64,000 nucleotides of DNA from Hydrocarboniphaga effusa AP103. GTDB lineage: Bacteria > Pseudomonadota > Gammaproteobacteria > Nevskiales > Nevskiaceae. A program made the position numbers and the translations under genes. The DNA lies in contig NZ_AKGD01000002.1 of assembly GCF_000271305.1 (NCBI RefSeq), positions 1-64,000 on the forward strand, written 5' to 3'. This document shows positions 50,476 to 60,374 of the stretch, piece by piece. Numbering within the stretch: the stretch's first letter is position 1; every line of letters starts with the position of its first letter. A model generated the notes under the pieces. That model saw only the letters and a program-made list of their open reading frames with translations, ran no database searches and was not told where the DNA came from.

Positions 50476-51003
50476 GTGAGCGCAAGCGTCGCCGAATTGC
50501 TGCGCGAACTCGGCGTGACACCGGCCGAGCTGCGCCGACGCGGGCTCAAGCGCTACGCGCAGGCGCGCACGCTGACGCCGGTCGGACTCGGCACCGACGG
50601 CCGCGACAAACTGCTGCATCCGCGCGCGGCGCGAGCTTGGCATTTGATGTGCGAGGCCGCGGCGGGCGAGGGCATCGAGTTGCTGCTGATCTCCGCGTTT
50701 CGCAGCGTCGATTATCAGATGCACCTGATCCGAGCCAAGCTCGCTCGCGGGATGACGATCGAGGACATCCTGCGGGTGAATGCGCCGCCGGGCCACAGCG
50801 AGCATCACACCGGACTGGCGGTCGATATCGGCAGCGCGGACGTTGGAGCACTCGACGAGGCTTTCGAGGACACGCCCGCGTTCGCCTGGCTCATGGTCCA
50901 CGCGCAGCGCTTCGGCTTCGTGATGAGTTATCCGCGGAACAATGCACAGGGCTATCTCTACGAGCCCTGGCATTGGTGCTGGAAGCCTCGGCCACGCGGC
51001 TGA
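50476..51003 (+). CDS. M15-family D-alanyl-D-alanine carboxypeptidase-like protein (VanY type)
   Basis: The 175-residue protein has the M15B zinc-peptidase signature: ISAFRSVDYQ near residue 75, GHSEHHTGLAVDIGSAD with the metal histidine and aspartate, and YEPWHW at the C-terminus with the last ligand. No signal peptide is visible from GTG 50476, so it may act in the cytoplasm as an LD/DD-peptidase on recycled muropeptides, or an upstream start may have been missed. It follows cysQ closely. Confidence 0.85.
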   Translation: MSASVAELLRELGVTPAELRRRGLKRYAQARTLTPVGLGTDGRDKLLHPRAARAWHLMCEAAAGEGIELLLISAFRSVDYQMHLIRAKLARGMTIEDILRVNAPPGHSEHHTGLAVDIGSADVGALDEAFEDTPAFAWLMVHAQRFGFVMSYPRNNAQGYLYEPWHWCWKPRPRG

Positions 51004-51017
51004 GGCGCAAGCAGGCC

Positions 51018-51695
51018 TCAGCCCAGCGGAACCTGCGAAAAATCGCGCGCCTGCGGATGCGCCTCGAACGGCTTGGCGTTGTCGTCGCGCAGCAGCTGGA
51101 CGGTTTGCAGGCCGGCTTCGCGAGCGGCGTCGAGCTCTTCGCCGACATCCGACAGAAACAGCACTTCGCCGCCCGCAAGCCCGATCTGCTTGAGGATTTT
51201 TTTATACGACGCCGCTTCGCGCTTGCCGCCGACGCGGGTATCGAAATAACCCGAGAACAGCGGCGTCAGATCGCCGTATTCGGTGTGGCCGAAGATGAGC
51301 TTCTGCGCCTCCACCGAGCCCGACGAATAGACGTACAGCGCGAGCCCCTGCGCATGCCAGCGGCGCAGGAACTCGGGCGTGTCGGGGTAGACGTGACCTT
51401 TCAATTCACCGGCCTCGTAGCCGGTTTTCCAGATCAGGCCTTGCAGGGTCTTCAGCGGCGTCGCCTTGCGGTCTTCGGCGATCCACTGCTCGAGCGTGTC
51501 GGCCGCCTCGTCGATCGACAGATCCCAGCCGACCACGGCTTCGACATCGTCGATGAGCGACTGAATCTGCGCGTCTCCCGCATGCTCGCGCAGAAAGCGC
51601 CGCAGGTGCGCTTTGGCATAGGGGAACAGGGTTTTGTGGACGAACTCGATCGAGGAAGTTGTTCCCTCGATGTCGGTCACGATGGCCTTCAGCAT
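51018..51695 (-). CDS. mtnC: Acireductone synthase (enolase-phosphatase E1)
   Basis: The 225-residue HAD enzyme enolises and dephosphorylates 2,3-diketo-5-methylthiopentyl-1-phosphate in methionine salvage. Motif I is VTDIEGTTSSI (D8, E10), SSGS near 125 is motif II, and FLSDVGEELDAAR is motif IV. The ATG at 51695 was chosen; the longer frame upstream enters the mtnD region. It is last in the mtnB-mtnD-mtnC operon. Confidence 0.94.
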   Translation of the reverse strand: MLKAIVTDIEGTTSSIEFVHKTLFPYAKAHLRRFLREHAGDAQIQSLIDDVEAVVGWDLSIDEAADTLEQWIAEDRKATPLKTLQGLIWKTGYEAGELKGHVYPDTPEFLRRWHAQGLALYVYSSGSVEAQKLIFGHTEYGDLTPLFSGYFDTRVGGKREAASYKKILKQIGLAGGEVLFLSDVGEELDAAREAGLQTVQLLRDDNAKPFEAHPQARDFSQVPLG

Positions 51696-51834
51696 GCTGA
51701 CTCCGGAGCCATCCGTGGCGCAATGTTCCGGCCCGGCCCTCCATGGCCGGGCGCCCGCCGCAGACAACCTCCGCTGGACGCTGCCTTTTTTCCGGCTCGC
51801 CCCTCGATGTCCGTCACGGTTGCTTCGATGCCCA

Positions 51835-52416
51835 TCAGGCCGCCAGCGTCTTCGCAAGATCCGGATAGTGCGGCGCTTCCAAGCGCGGGAAGCGATCAGC
51901 GATCTTGTCGCCCGTGAAGGTCGCCACCCAGCCCTCGGGCGTGGTGAACAGGCGGATCGCCTTGAGCTGCGGCTCGGCGCCGAGGTCGAACCAGTGCGTG
52001 ATGCCGGCCGGCACGTTGAGCAGGTCGCCCTGCTTGCAACGGATCGCGTAGACCTTGCCGCCCGCGCGCAGGTTGAACAGGCCCTCGCCCTCGACGAAGA
52101 AGCGCACTTCGAAATCGTCGTGGGTGTGCTCGTGCAGGAACTTGTCGCGCATCGCGGCGCGCTGCGGGTGATCGGAATACAGGCTGATCACGTCGACGCT
52201 CTTGAAGCCGTAGGCCTTCATGAGACGGTCGATCGGTTCGCGATACGCGGCGATGATCTCGTCCTGGGTCGCTTCGCGGTCGAGTTCGGCCGAGGCTTCC
52301 CAGCGCTCGAACGAGACGTCGATCTTCGCGAGCTGGTCGCGAATGTCTTCGAAGCTTTGGTGTACGGACAGGGCCTTGTCGGCATCGCCGTCGGAATAAA
52401 TGCGCAGCTCGCTCAT
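51835..52416 (-). CDS. mtnD: Acireductone dioxygenase
   Basis: The 193-residue cupin cleaves acireductone with oxygen to the methionine precursor (iron form) or by an off-pathway route (nickel form). The metal ligands are H97, H99 and E103 in EHTHDDFEVRFFVEG and H141 in ITHWFD. Its ATG at 52416 overlaps the mtnB stop by four bases. A gap of 139 bases separates it from mtnC. Confidence 0.95.
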   Translation of the reverse strand: MSELRIYSDGDADKALSVHQSFEDIRDQLAKIDVSFERWEASAELDREATQDEIIAAYREPIDRLMKAYGFKSVDVISLYSDHPQRAAMRDKFLHEHTHDDFEVRFFVEGEGLFNLRAGGKVYAIRCKQGDLLNVPAGITHWFDLGAEPQLKAIRLFTTPEGWVATFTGDKIADRFPRLEAPHYPDLAKTLAA

Positions 52417-53021
52417 CGTTTGTTCTCCAATTCCCTCAACTCGCACTCGAACATGAACTCGAGGGCTTCCACGCGGTGACGTGCTTGCGCCACCGTGCTA
52501 CCCCAAGCGTACAAACCGTGCCCGGCGATCAGATACGCTGGCATGGCTACCTTCTTCATATGGTCATTCACGCGCGATGCCAGTCGCTGAATGTCCTGAT
52601 CGTTCTCGAAAACCGGTATTTCCACCGCCGCGTCGTGTGTGGCGATGCCCGGCAGCAGCTTGAGCAGCTCGTAGCCGGCCAGGCGGATCGACTCGTAACG
52701 TCGCGACAGCAGCGTGTTGGCGACCGAATGCGTGTGCAGCACCGAGCCCACGCTCTCGTCGAAGCGATAGACCTGGCAATGCAGCAGGGTTTCGTACGAA
52801 GCCTTGCGGCTGCGGTCTTCCGGAGCGCCGTCGAGATCGGCGACCAGGAACGCACTGTCGTCGAGCTCGCCCTTATGCCAGCCGGACGCCGTGATCAGCA
52901 TGCGGTCTGACGACAGGCGGGCCGAAAAGTTTCCGCCGGTCGCCGGCACCCAGCCACGCTGATGGAACAGCTGGCCCGCGGCGATCATGTCGCGGGCGGG
53001 TCGCGAAATTTCCAGGCTCAC
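52413..53021 (-). CDS. mtnB: Methylthioribulose-1-phosphate dehydratase
   Basis: The 202-residue class II aldolase-fold enzyme dehydrates 5-methylthioribulose 1-phosphate. The zinc ligands are in VLHTHSVANTLLS and AGHGLYAWG. GNFSARL and ITASGWHKGEL are further family motifs. I start at GTG 53021 for normal length; a TTG at 53078 would add 19 residues. First gene of mtnB-mtnD-mtnC. mtnA and mtnP are not in the window. Confidence 0.93.
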   Translation of the reverse strand: MSLEISRPARDMIAAGQLFHQRGWVPATGGNFSARLSSDRMLITASGWHKGELDDSAFLVADLDGAPEDRSRKASYETLLHCQVYRFDESVGSVLHTHSVANTLLSRRYESIRLAGYELLKLLPGIATHDAAVEIPVFENDQDIQRLASRVNDHMKKVAMPAYLIAGHGLYAWGSTVAQARHRVEALEFMFECELRELENKR

Positions 53022-53177
53022 GGTCGGGGGCTCGAAAAAAGGGGGCGCACTGTACGGGATCGTCTGTGACAGCCGCAATCGCGGACGCGGCGGGAGCGGC
53101 CTCGCGGGGCTGGCGGCGAATTGTGCGCGGCGAAGGTGAATTTGTCGCGCCGAGCGCTAGAAGATCGGGTGATTTGC

Positions 53178-54641
53178 TCAGACCAGGAACAGCGCGGCCA
53201 GTCCCAGAAAATAAAAGAAGCCCATGCTGTCGGTGGTCGCGGTCAGGATGATGCTCGAGCCCATGACCGGATCGCGGCCGAAGCGATGCAGCAACACGGG
53301 CGCGCAGACGCCGATCAGGCTCGCGGTCAGCAGGTTCAGCACGAGCGCCACGGTGATGACCGCAGCCAGCGCGAGGTCGTGATACAGCACGATCGTCGCG
53401 ATGCCGAGGATCAAGCCGCACAACAGCCCGTTGAACGCGGCGATGCGCAGTTCCTTTTCGAGCATGCGCCAGAGCTGATGCGAGCCGAGCTGGTTCAGTG
53501 CCAGCCCGCGAATCACCAGCGCCGCGCTCTGGTTGCCCGAGTTGCCGCCGATGCTCGCGACGATCGGCATCAGCGCGGCGAGCGCGACCAGCACTTCGAT
53601 GATCGGCTCGAACGCGCCGATCACGCGCGAGGCCATGAACGCGGTGACCAGATTGATGCCGAGCCAGGGCCAGCGCGCGCGGGCGCTCTTGAGCACCGGC
53701 GCGAACAGATCCTGCTCATCGGACAGACCGACCTGGCGCAGGCCTTCGCTGTTCGCGCGCTCGCGCATTTCGTCGACGACGTCGTCGACCGTGAGCCGGC
53801 CCACGACCTGGTCATGCAGGTTCACGACCGGCGCCGAGACGAGGTCGTAGCGCTCGAAGGCGTCGACCGCGTCGCGCATGCGATCGTCGGTGAAGAAGAA
53901 CACCACGTCACGCGTCATCTCGGCCGAGACCGGCGTCTCGGGATCGCCGAGCACCAGGCGCGACAGCGACAGCAGTCCCTGCAGGCGGTTGCTGCGATCG
54001 ACGACGAAGATTTCGCTCGTGTGCGGCGGCAGCGTTTTGAGCCGGCGCAGCAGGCGCTGCACGGCTTCGAGCGAGGCGTCCTCGCGAACCGAGATGAACT
54101 CCATGTCCATCAGCGCGCCGACCGATCCTTCCGGGAAGGACAGCATCGAGCGCACTTCGGCCTGGTCGGCATTGTCGAGCCGGGCGACGACCTGTTGGCC
54201 GACCTCCTCAGGCAGGCTGCTGACGAGATCGGCGATGTCGTCGGAATCAAGCGGGGCGACGACGGCTGCGATGTCCTCGGGCGCCATGTTGGCGACCAGC
54301 GCCCGGCGCACGTTGTCCGAGGTTTCGAGCAGCACCGCACCGCGACGGTCCGCGCGCACCAGCGACCACGCGAGATCGCGCGCATCGGGCTCCAGGGACT
54401 CGAGCACGAAGGCGATGTCGGCCGGATGGAAACTCGCAAGCCGGGCTTCGAGCGCGGCCTGATGCTGGCGCTCTACGAGCTGCGAGACCACGTCCTGGCG
54501 TCGCGTGGTATCCGTGCCCTGTCGCTGCAGCAGTTCGCGCTCGACCGCCTGCCGCGACAGCAGCTCGATCACCTGCGCACGCGCCTGCTCCAGATGCCGG
54601 TAGTGCGGCCGCTGTGCGCTGGTGTCGGCTGGCTCGATCAT
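53178..54641 (-). CDS. mgtE: Magnesium transporter MgtE
   Basis: The 487-residue channel has an N-terminal magnesium-sensing helical domain (FHPADIAFVLESL onward), two CBS domains (about 150-280) and five membrane helices. The pore region carries the signature ASIGGNSGNQSAALVIRGLA. It closes when cytoplasmic magnesium is high. It lies alone between mtnB and the L33 gene. Confidence 0.95.
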   Translation of the reverse strand: MIEPADTSAQRPHYRHLEQARAQVIELLSRQAVERELLQRQGTDTTRRQDVVSQLVERQHQAALEARLASFHPADIAFVLESLEPDARDLAWSLVRADRRGAVLLETSDNVRRALVANMAPEDIAAVVAPLDSDDIADLVSSLPEEVGQQVVARLDNADQAEVRSMLSFPEGSVGALMDMEFISVREDASLEAVQRLLRRLKTLPPHTSEIFVVDRSNRLQGLLSLSRLVLGDPETPVSAEMTRDVVFFFTDDRMRDAVDAFERYDLVSAPVVNLHDQVVGRLTVDDVVDEMRERANSEGLRQVGLSDEQDLFAPVLKSARARWPWLGINLVTAFMASRVIGAFEPIIEVLVALAALMPIVASIGGNSGNQSAALVIRGLALNQLGSHQLWRMLEKELRIAAFNGLLCGLILGIATIVLYHDLALAAVITVALVLNLLTASLIGVCAPVLLHRFGRDPVMGSSIILTATTDSMGFFYFLGLAALFLV

Positions 54642-54680
54642 GGGCGTGATCCTACGCAGCGAGGCGAAACGACAAATGAC

Positions 54681-54782
54681 GAAGCCCGCGCGAGGCGGGC
54701 TTCAAGTCACCAGAAGCGAAAACGCCACCGCAAAAGGTGGCGCCTCGCATCGAACAAAACATTCGCTCCGTGCTACGGAGCG
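54681..54782. terminator. Three hairpins between mgtE and the L33 gene
   Basis: Reading leftwards after the L33 gene: CGCTCCGT/ACGGAGCG (54764-54782, 3-base loop), CGCCACC/GGTGGCG (54723-54742) followed on the minus strand by TTTT, and GAAGCCCGC/GCGGGCTTC (54681-54703). The middle one is the best terminator for the ribosomal protein pair; the last lies 40 bases before the mgtE start. Confidence 0.75.
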
Positions 54783-54792
54783 GCGGTTTCGC

Positions 54793-54963
54793 TCACTTGA
54801 TCTTGGCTTCCTTGAAGACCACGTGCTTGCGGACGATCGGGTCGTACTTCTTGAACTCGAACTTGTCCGGCGTGTTCTTCTTGTTCTTCGTGGTGGTGTA
54901 GAAGAAGCCCGTGTCGGCGGTCGACACCAGCTTGATCTTTTCGCGTTCTTTTTTCTTTGCCAT
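54793..54963 (-). CDS. rpmG: 50S ribosomal protein L33
   Basis: The 56-residue protein begins [20 protein letters not shown] and ends [11 protein letters not shown]. It is the cysteine-free (zinc-independent) form. It starts four bases after the L28 stop, the usual rpmB-rpmG operon, and is followed by terminator hairpins. Confidence 0.97.
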   Translation of the reverse strand: MAKKKEREKIKLVSTADTGFFYTTTKNKKNTPDKFEFKKYDPIVRKHVVFKEAKIK

Positions 54964-54967
54964 GGCC

Positions 54968-55204
54968 TTAGACCTTCACGCCGGACTTGCGGATTTCGGC
55001 GAGCACCACATCGATGCCCTTCTTGTCGATGATGCGCAGGCCGTGGTTGGACACGCGCAGCGAGACGAACTGCTTTTCGGCCTCGACCCAGAAGCGGTGA
55101 GTGTGCAGATTCGGCTCGAAACGGCGACGACGCTTGTTGTTAGCGTGGGAAACCGTGTTGCCGACCAGCGGCTTCTTGCCGGTGACCTGACAGACTTTGG
55201 ACAT
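54968..55204 (-). CDS. rpmB: 50S ribosomal protein L28
   Basis: The 78-residue protein begins [20 protein letters not shown] and contains [17 protein letters not shown], all typical of L28. The ATG at 55204 is the family start; the frame open upstream is not coding. It leads the rpmB-rpmG operon, read from the radC-side spacer. Confidence 0.97.
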   Translation of the reverse strand: MSKVCQVTGKKPLVGNTVSHANNKRRRRFEPNLHTHRFWVEAEKQFVSLRVSNHGLRIIDKKGIDVVLAEIRKSGVKV

Positions 55205-55405
55205 GACGCAACCCCTGGGATGAATCTGGTAAAGGACGATTCCGGGCCCAAGAAGCCCGAAAGGGCGCGCAAGATACCAGCGAAGCTTGTCCTCGGCAAC
55301 CACTTTCGAGCAGGCCGGGAGACGGGGAACGGGAGACGAGAGATGTAGAAGCAGGATCGTTGCGACTTCACTGGCGTGCGGCCTCGGCAGGGCTTTTCAT
55401 TTTGT

Positions 55406-55454
55406 GTCTCCCGTCTCCCGTCTCCCGTCTCCCGTCTCCCGTCTCCCGTCTCCT
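55406..55454. repeat. Tandem repeat, 7-bp unit GTCTCCC
   Basis: Six exact copies of GTCTCCC (55406-55447) are followed by a seventh partial copy that abuts the radC stop codon. About 90 bases away, at 55316-55336, the inverse unit GGGAGAC occurs twice, so the two blocks could pair. The array lies in the 249-base spacer between the rpmB start and radC. Confidence 0.88.
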
Positions 55455-56128
55455 CAGAGCCAGCCGCGTTCGGCGAACGATACGGGTCTGCCTTCGCCGA
55501 CGACGAAATGATCGAGCACGCGAACGTCGACGAGGCGCAGCGCCTCGCGCAGGCGGTCGGTCAGGATGCGATCCGCGGCGGACGGCTCGGCGATTCCGCT
55601 CGGATGGTTGTGGGCGAAGATGATCGCCGCGGCCCCCAGCCGCAGCGCCGCCTTGACGACTTCGCGCGGATAGATCGAGGCGCCGTCGATGGTGCCGTGC
55701 GTGATCGCCTCGTAGGCGATCAGACGGTGCTGGCTGTCGAGGAACAGCGCTGCGAAGACTTCGTGATCGAGCCCGCGCAGCCGGGCCTGCAGGTAGCGGC
55801 GCACGGCGGATGGATCGCTCAGCGAATCGCGCTCGCGCAGGTCTTCGTCGAGATGGCGGCGGCCCATTTCGAGCACTGCCTGCAATTGCGCGTACTTGGC
55901 CTGGCCGAGCCCGTGCGCCGAGCAGAACTCGCGCTGCGAGGCCGCGAGCAGTGCCCGGAGGCTGCCGAAGCGGGTCAGCAGTTCGCGCGCCAGATCGACC
56001 GCGCTGCGCCCGGGCAGACCGGTGCGCAGGAAGATGGCGAGCAATTCGGCGTCGGTGAGGATGGCGGCGCCGCGCATCAGCAGCTTTTCGCGCGGGCGGT
56101 CGCTGGCGGGCCAGTCGCGAATGCTCAT
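55454..56128 (-). CDS. radC: RadC-family JAB/MPN domain protein
   Basis: The 224-residue protein has an N-terminal helix-hairpin-helix region ([20 protein letters not shown]) and a C-terminal JAMM domain with the HNHPSG-x6-SxxD metal motif ([17 protein letters not shown]). The name comes from an old link to recombination repair that has not held up; its role is unclear. It diverges from coaBC, the usual arrangement. Confidence 0.94.
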   Translation of the reverse strand: MSIRDWPASDRPREKLLMRGAAILTDAELLAIFLRTGLPGRSAVDLARELLTRFGSLRALLAASQREFCSAHGLGQAKYAQLQAVLEMGRRHLDEDLRERDSLSDPSAVRRYLQARLRGLDHEVFAALFLDSQHRLIAYEAITHGTIDGASIYPREVVKAALRLGAAAIIFAHNHPSGIAEPSAADRILTDRLREALRLVDVRVLDHFVVGEGRPVSFAERGWL

Positions 56129-56194
56129 GGTGTTGGGCTCTGTCGGAAGCGGAGCGCCGAATTTATCGGCGCGCGTAACAGTAGAATCCGCCCC

Positions 56195-57409
56195 ATGTCA
56201 CAGAACCTCGCTCCGGCTTTGCACGGTCGCCGCATCCTGCTCGGCGTGACCGGCGGCATCGCCGCCTACAAGGCGGCCGACCTGACGCGCCGGCTCATGG
56301 AAGTCGGCGCCGAGGTGCAGGTGGTGATGACTGTTTCCGCGCAGCACTTCGTCGGGGCGGCGACTTTCCAGGCGCTGTCGGGCAAGGCGGTGCGCAGCTC
56401 GCTCTGGGACGAAACGGCCGAGGCGGCGATGGGGCACATCGAGCTCGCGCGCTGGCCGGACCTGATCCTGGTCGCGCCCGCGAGCGCCAATTTCATCTCC
56501 AAGCTCGCGGTCGGTGCGGCCGACGATCTGCTGTCGACCCTGTGCCTGGCCACCGACAGGCCGATCGCGGTCGCCCCGGCGATGAACCGGCTCATGTGGG
56601 CCAATGCGGCGACGCAGGACAACGTGCTGACGCTGCAGCGTCGCGGCATCGCGATTCTCGGGCCGGGCGCGGGCTTCCAGGCTTGCGGCGAGACCGGCGA
56701 AGGCCGCATGCGCGAGCCGCTCGACCTGCGTGCCGACGTCGCCCGCTTGCTGTCGTCCGGCCCGCTGTCCGGCGTGCGCGCGGTGGTCACCGCCGGGCCG
56801 ACGCGCGAGCCGCTCGATCCGGTGCGCTTTTTGACCAATCGCAGCTCGGGCAAGCAGGGCTATGCGGTCGCCGCCGCTTTGCGCGACCTTGGCGCGAGCG
56901 TGACGCTGATCTCCGGGCCGACGAGTCTGGCGGCGCCGGCCGGCGTGCAGCGCATCGACATCGAAACCGCGCAGCAGATGCTCGACGCCTCGCTCGCCGC
57001 CGCGGCGCAGGCCGATGTGTTCGTCGCCGCCGCTGCGGTGGCCGACTACAAGGCCGCGCAAATTGCCGGGCAGAAGATCAAGAAGAACGATGCCGAGCTG
57101 AGCCTGGCGCTCGCCCGCACCGAAGACGTGCTGGCTCGCGTTCGCGCCGCGTTTCCGCAGCTGTTCCTGGTCGGCTTCGCGGCCGAGACCGAGAAGCTCG
57201 AGGAGCACGCGCGCGGCAAGCTCGCGCGCAAGGGGCTCGATCTGATCGCGGCGAACTGGGTCGGCGAGGGCAAGGCTTTCGACCAGGAACACAACAGCCT
57301 GCAGGTATTCGGCAAGGACGGCTCGGTGCATGCCATCGAGTCCGCCTCCAAGGCTGAAGTCGCGCGCCGGCTGGCAGCGCTGATCGCCGAGCGCTTGCCG
57401 CGCATCTAA
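56195..57409 (+). CDS. coaBC: CoaBC, phosphopantothenoylcysteine decarboxylase/synthetase
   Basis: The 404-residue bifunctional enzyme carries CoaC (FMN decarboxylase, residues 1-185) with MGHIELARW histidine, the PAMNRLMW motif and the CoaC cysteine in [10 protein letters not shown]. CoaB (about 190-404) follows with [27 protein letters not shown] hexamer (56182-56187) stands seven bases before the ATG, hinting at a leaderless message. coaD is at 6.4 kb. Confidence 0.96.
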   Translation: MSQNLAPALHGRRILLGVTGGIAAYKAADLTRRLMEVGAEVQVVMTVSAQHFVGAATFQALSGKAVRSSLWDETAEAAMGHIELARWPDLILVAPASANFISKLAVGAADDLLSTLCLATDRPIAVAPAMNRLMWANAATQDNVLTLQRRGIAILGPGAGFQACGETGEGRMREPLDLRADVARLLSSGPLSGVRAVVTAGPTREPLDPVRFLTNRSSGKQGYAVAAALRDLGASVTLISGPTSLAAPAGVQRIDIETAQQMLDASLAAAAQADVFVAAAAVADYKAAQIAGQKIKKNDAELSLALARTEDVLARVRAAFPQLFLVGFAAETEKLEEHARGKLARKGLDLIAANWVGEGKAFDQEHNSLQVFGKDGSVHAIESASKAEVARRLAALIAERLPRI

Positions 57410-57445
57410 GATAATAAATTCAATAACGCTTCAAAAGAATATTAA

Positions 57446-57904
57446 ATGTCACAGAAAATCCAGCTCAAGCTGCTCGACCCGCGTCTGGGCCGCGACTATC
57501 CGATTCCCGCCTACGCCACCGAGGGCTCGGCCGGGCTCGACCTGCGCGCGATGCTCGACGAACCGCTGACGCTCGAACCCGGCGCGACCGCGCTGATCAA
57601 GACCGGCATAGCGATCTACATCGGCGATCCCGGCCTGGCGGCGGTGATCCTGCCGCGTTCGGGGCTCGGCCATAAGCACGGCATCGTGCTCGGCAACCTC
57701 GTCGGGCTGATCGATTCCGACTACCAGGGCGAACTCATGGTGAGCTGCTGGAACCGTGGACAGACCGCGTTCGAAATCGCGCCGGGAGAGCGCATCGCCC
57801 AGCTCGTACTGGTGCCGGTGGTGCGCGCGGACTTCGAGTTCGTGAGTGATTTCGTCGCCAGCGAACGCGGGGCCGGCGGGTTCGGTCACACCGGCCGGCA
57901 TTGA
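57446..57904 (+). CDS. dut: dUTP diphosphatase
   Basis: The 152-residue trimeric enzyme hydrolyses dUTP to dUMP. All five motifs are visible: [41 protein letters not shown] and the C-terminal [10 protein letters not shown]. It follows coaBC by 36 AT-rich bases. Here it is followed directly by argB, without the phosphomannomutase gene often found between them in Pseudomonas. Confidence 0.97.
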   Translation: MSQKIQLKLLDPRLGRDYPIPAYATEGSAGLDLRAMLDEPLTLEPGATALIKTGIAIYIGDPGLAAVILPRSGLGHKHGIVLGNLVGLIDSDYQGELMVSCWNRGQTAFEIAPGERIAQLVLVPVVRADFEFVSDFVASERGAGGFGHTGRH

Positions 57905-58819
<915 letters not shown>

Positions 58820-58860
58820 GCGCAGCGGGAGCGCGGCTCCCGCCGGGCCTCTTCAGCGGT

Positions 58861-59505
58861 TCAATCCTTGACGCCGTACTGCGCCTGATAGGCGCGGATC
58901 GCTTCGATCGTGCTCGCGTCGCCGCCGTTGCTGGTCAGGTAGGCGAGCAGGTCGCGCACGGTCACGAGCGGCTTCACCGGCAGGCCGGATTCGGTGAGTT
59001 CCTGCACGGCCGAGCGGCCGTTGGGGCCGACTTCCTGGCGATCGAGCGCGGTCATCGCGGCGACCGGCGTGGCGCCGGAATCCTTCAGCAGCGCGAACGA
59101 CTGGCGCAGCGCGGTGCCGGCGGTGAGCACGTCGTCGACGATGATCACGCGCTTGCCCTTCACATCGGCGCCGACCAGCACGCCGCCTTCGCCGTGATCC
59201 TTGGCCTCTTTGCGGTTGTACGCGAACGGCACGTCGCGGCCGCGTTCGGCGAGCGCGCAGGCGATCGCAGCGACCAGCGGAATGCCCTTGTAGGCCGGGC
59301 CGAACAGCAGATCGAATTCGAGCCCCGAGCCGATCAGCGCGTCGGCGTAGGCGTGCGCGAGGCGCCGCAGGCCGGCGCCGCCGGCGATCTTGCCGAGGTT
59401 GAAGAAGTAGGGGCTGACGCGGCCCGACTTGAGCGTGAACGAACCGAACTTGAGCACCTCGTGTTCGAGGGCGAGTTCGAGGAAAGCGGTTTGGTGGGGC
59501 AGCAT
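58861..59505 (-). CDS. pyrE: Orotate phosphoribosyltransferase
   Basis: The 214-residue enzyme makes orotidine 5'-phosphate from orotate and PRPP. The PRPP motif VIIVDDVLTAGTAL and the flexible loop AYNRKEAKDHGEGG are present. The ATG at 59505 is the family start. It diverges from the ExoIII-like gene over 73 bases, the same arrangement as pyrE-crc in Pseudomonas. Confidence 0.96.
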   Translation of the reverse strand: MLPHQTAFLELALEHEVLKFGSFTLKSGRVSPYFFNLGKIAGGAGLRRLAHAYADALIGSGLEFDLLFGPAYKGIPLVAAIACALAERGRDVPFAYNRKEAKDHGEGGVLVGADVKGKRVIIVDDVLTAGTALRQSFALLKDSGATPVAAMTALDRQEVGPNGRSAVQELTESGLPVKPLVTVRDLLAYLTSNGGDASTIEAIRAYQAQYGVKD

Positions 59506-59578
59506 GGCGATAGCAGTCCGACTGATGAAAACGGCGCGATTATCGCGGTTCTGAGCCGATTTGCGGCACACTCGCCGC

Positions 59579-60358
59579 ATGAAACGAATCATCTCGCTGA
59601 ACTGCAACGGCATCCGCTCCGCTGCCAAGAAAGGCCTGTTCGAGTGGCTCGAACAGCAGAACGCCGACATGCTCTGCCTGCAGGAAACCAAGGCCCAGCC
59701 GGAGGATCTGGAAGGCCTCGACACCTTCGCGCCGAAGGGCTGGCACGCGCATTTCAACAGCGCGCTGCGCAAGGGTTACAGCGGCACCGCGATCTATTCG
59801 CGCGAGAAGCCGAACGCGGTGCTCAACACGCTCGGCGCCTCGGAATTCGACGACGAAGGCCGCTACATCGAAACGCGTTTCGGCGATCTGTCGGTGGTTT
59901 CGCTGTACCTGCCGTCGGGCTCGTCCGGACCGGAGCGGCAGGAGTCGAAGGATCGCTTCCTCGAATTCTTCCTGCCGAAGATGCGCGAGTTCATGGGCGA
60001 AGGCCGCGACTACGTGATCTGCGGCGACTGGAACATCGCGCACACCAACAAAGACCTCAAGAACTGGCGCAGCAACCAGAAGAACTCGGGCTTTCTGCCG
60101 CATGAGCGCGCCTGGCTCGACATGCTGTTCGGCCAGGTCGGCTGGGTCGACGGCTATCGCGTGCTGCATCCCGATACCGAAGGCGAGGCCTACACCTGGT
60201 GGTCGAATCGCGGCCAGGCCTGGGCCAACAACGTGGGATGGCGCATCGACTACCAGATCGTCAGCCCGACCCTGCGCGACAAGCTGCGCGCCGCGAGCGT
60301 CTACAAGACCACGCGCTTCTCCGATCACGCGCCGCTGATCATGGATTACGACGTCTGA
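59579..60358 (+). CDS. Exodeoxyribonuclease III-family protein at the crc locus
   Basis: The 259-residue protein lies next to pyrE, where Pseudomonas has Crc, and shares its layout (MKRIISLNCNGIRSAAKKGL, PSGSSGPERQESKDRFLEFF, NVGWRIDYQIVSP, SDHAPLIMDYDV). Unlike Crc it keeps the nuclease residues: E36 in CLQETKA, D and N in GDWNIAHT and the aspartate and histidine in FSDHAPL. It is therefore probably an active exonuclease III-type enzyme rather than a regulator. It is a paralogue of the gene at 12.4 kb. Confidence 0.9.
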   Translation: MKRIISLNCNGIRSAAKKGLFEWLEQQNADMLCLQETKAQPEDLEGLDTFAPKGWHAHFNSALRKGYSGTAIYSREKPNAVLNTLGASEFDDEGRYIETRFGDLSVVSLYLPSGSSGPERQESKDRFLEFFLPKMREFMGEGRDYVICGDWNIAHTNKDLKNWRSNQKNSGFLPHERAWLDMLFGQVGWVDGYRVLHPDTEGEAYTWWSNRGQAWANNVGWRIDYQIVSPTLRDKLRAASVYKTTRFSDHAPLIMDYDV

Positions 60359-60374
60359 GTCGACGCGACCACGC

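Noticed and set aside
53121..54800. 559-codon plus-strand frame opposite mgtE
   Set aside because: High-GC shadow of mgtE with His/Asp/Arg-rich low-complexity sequence and no family likeness.
59579..60358. Crc regulator, from position next to pyrE
   Set aside because: All nuclease residues that Crc has lost are present.
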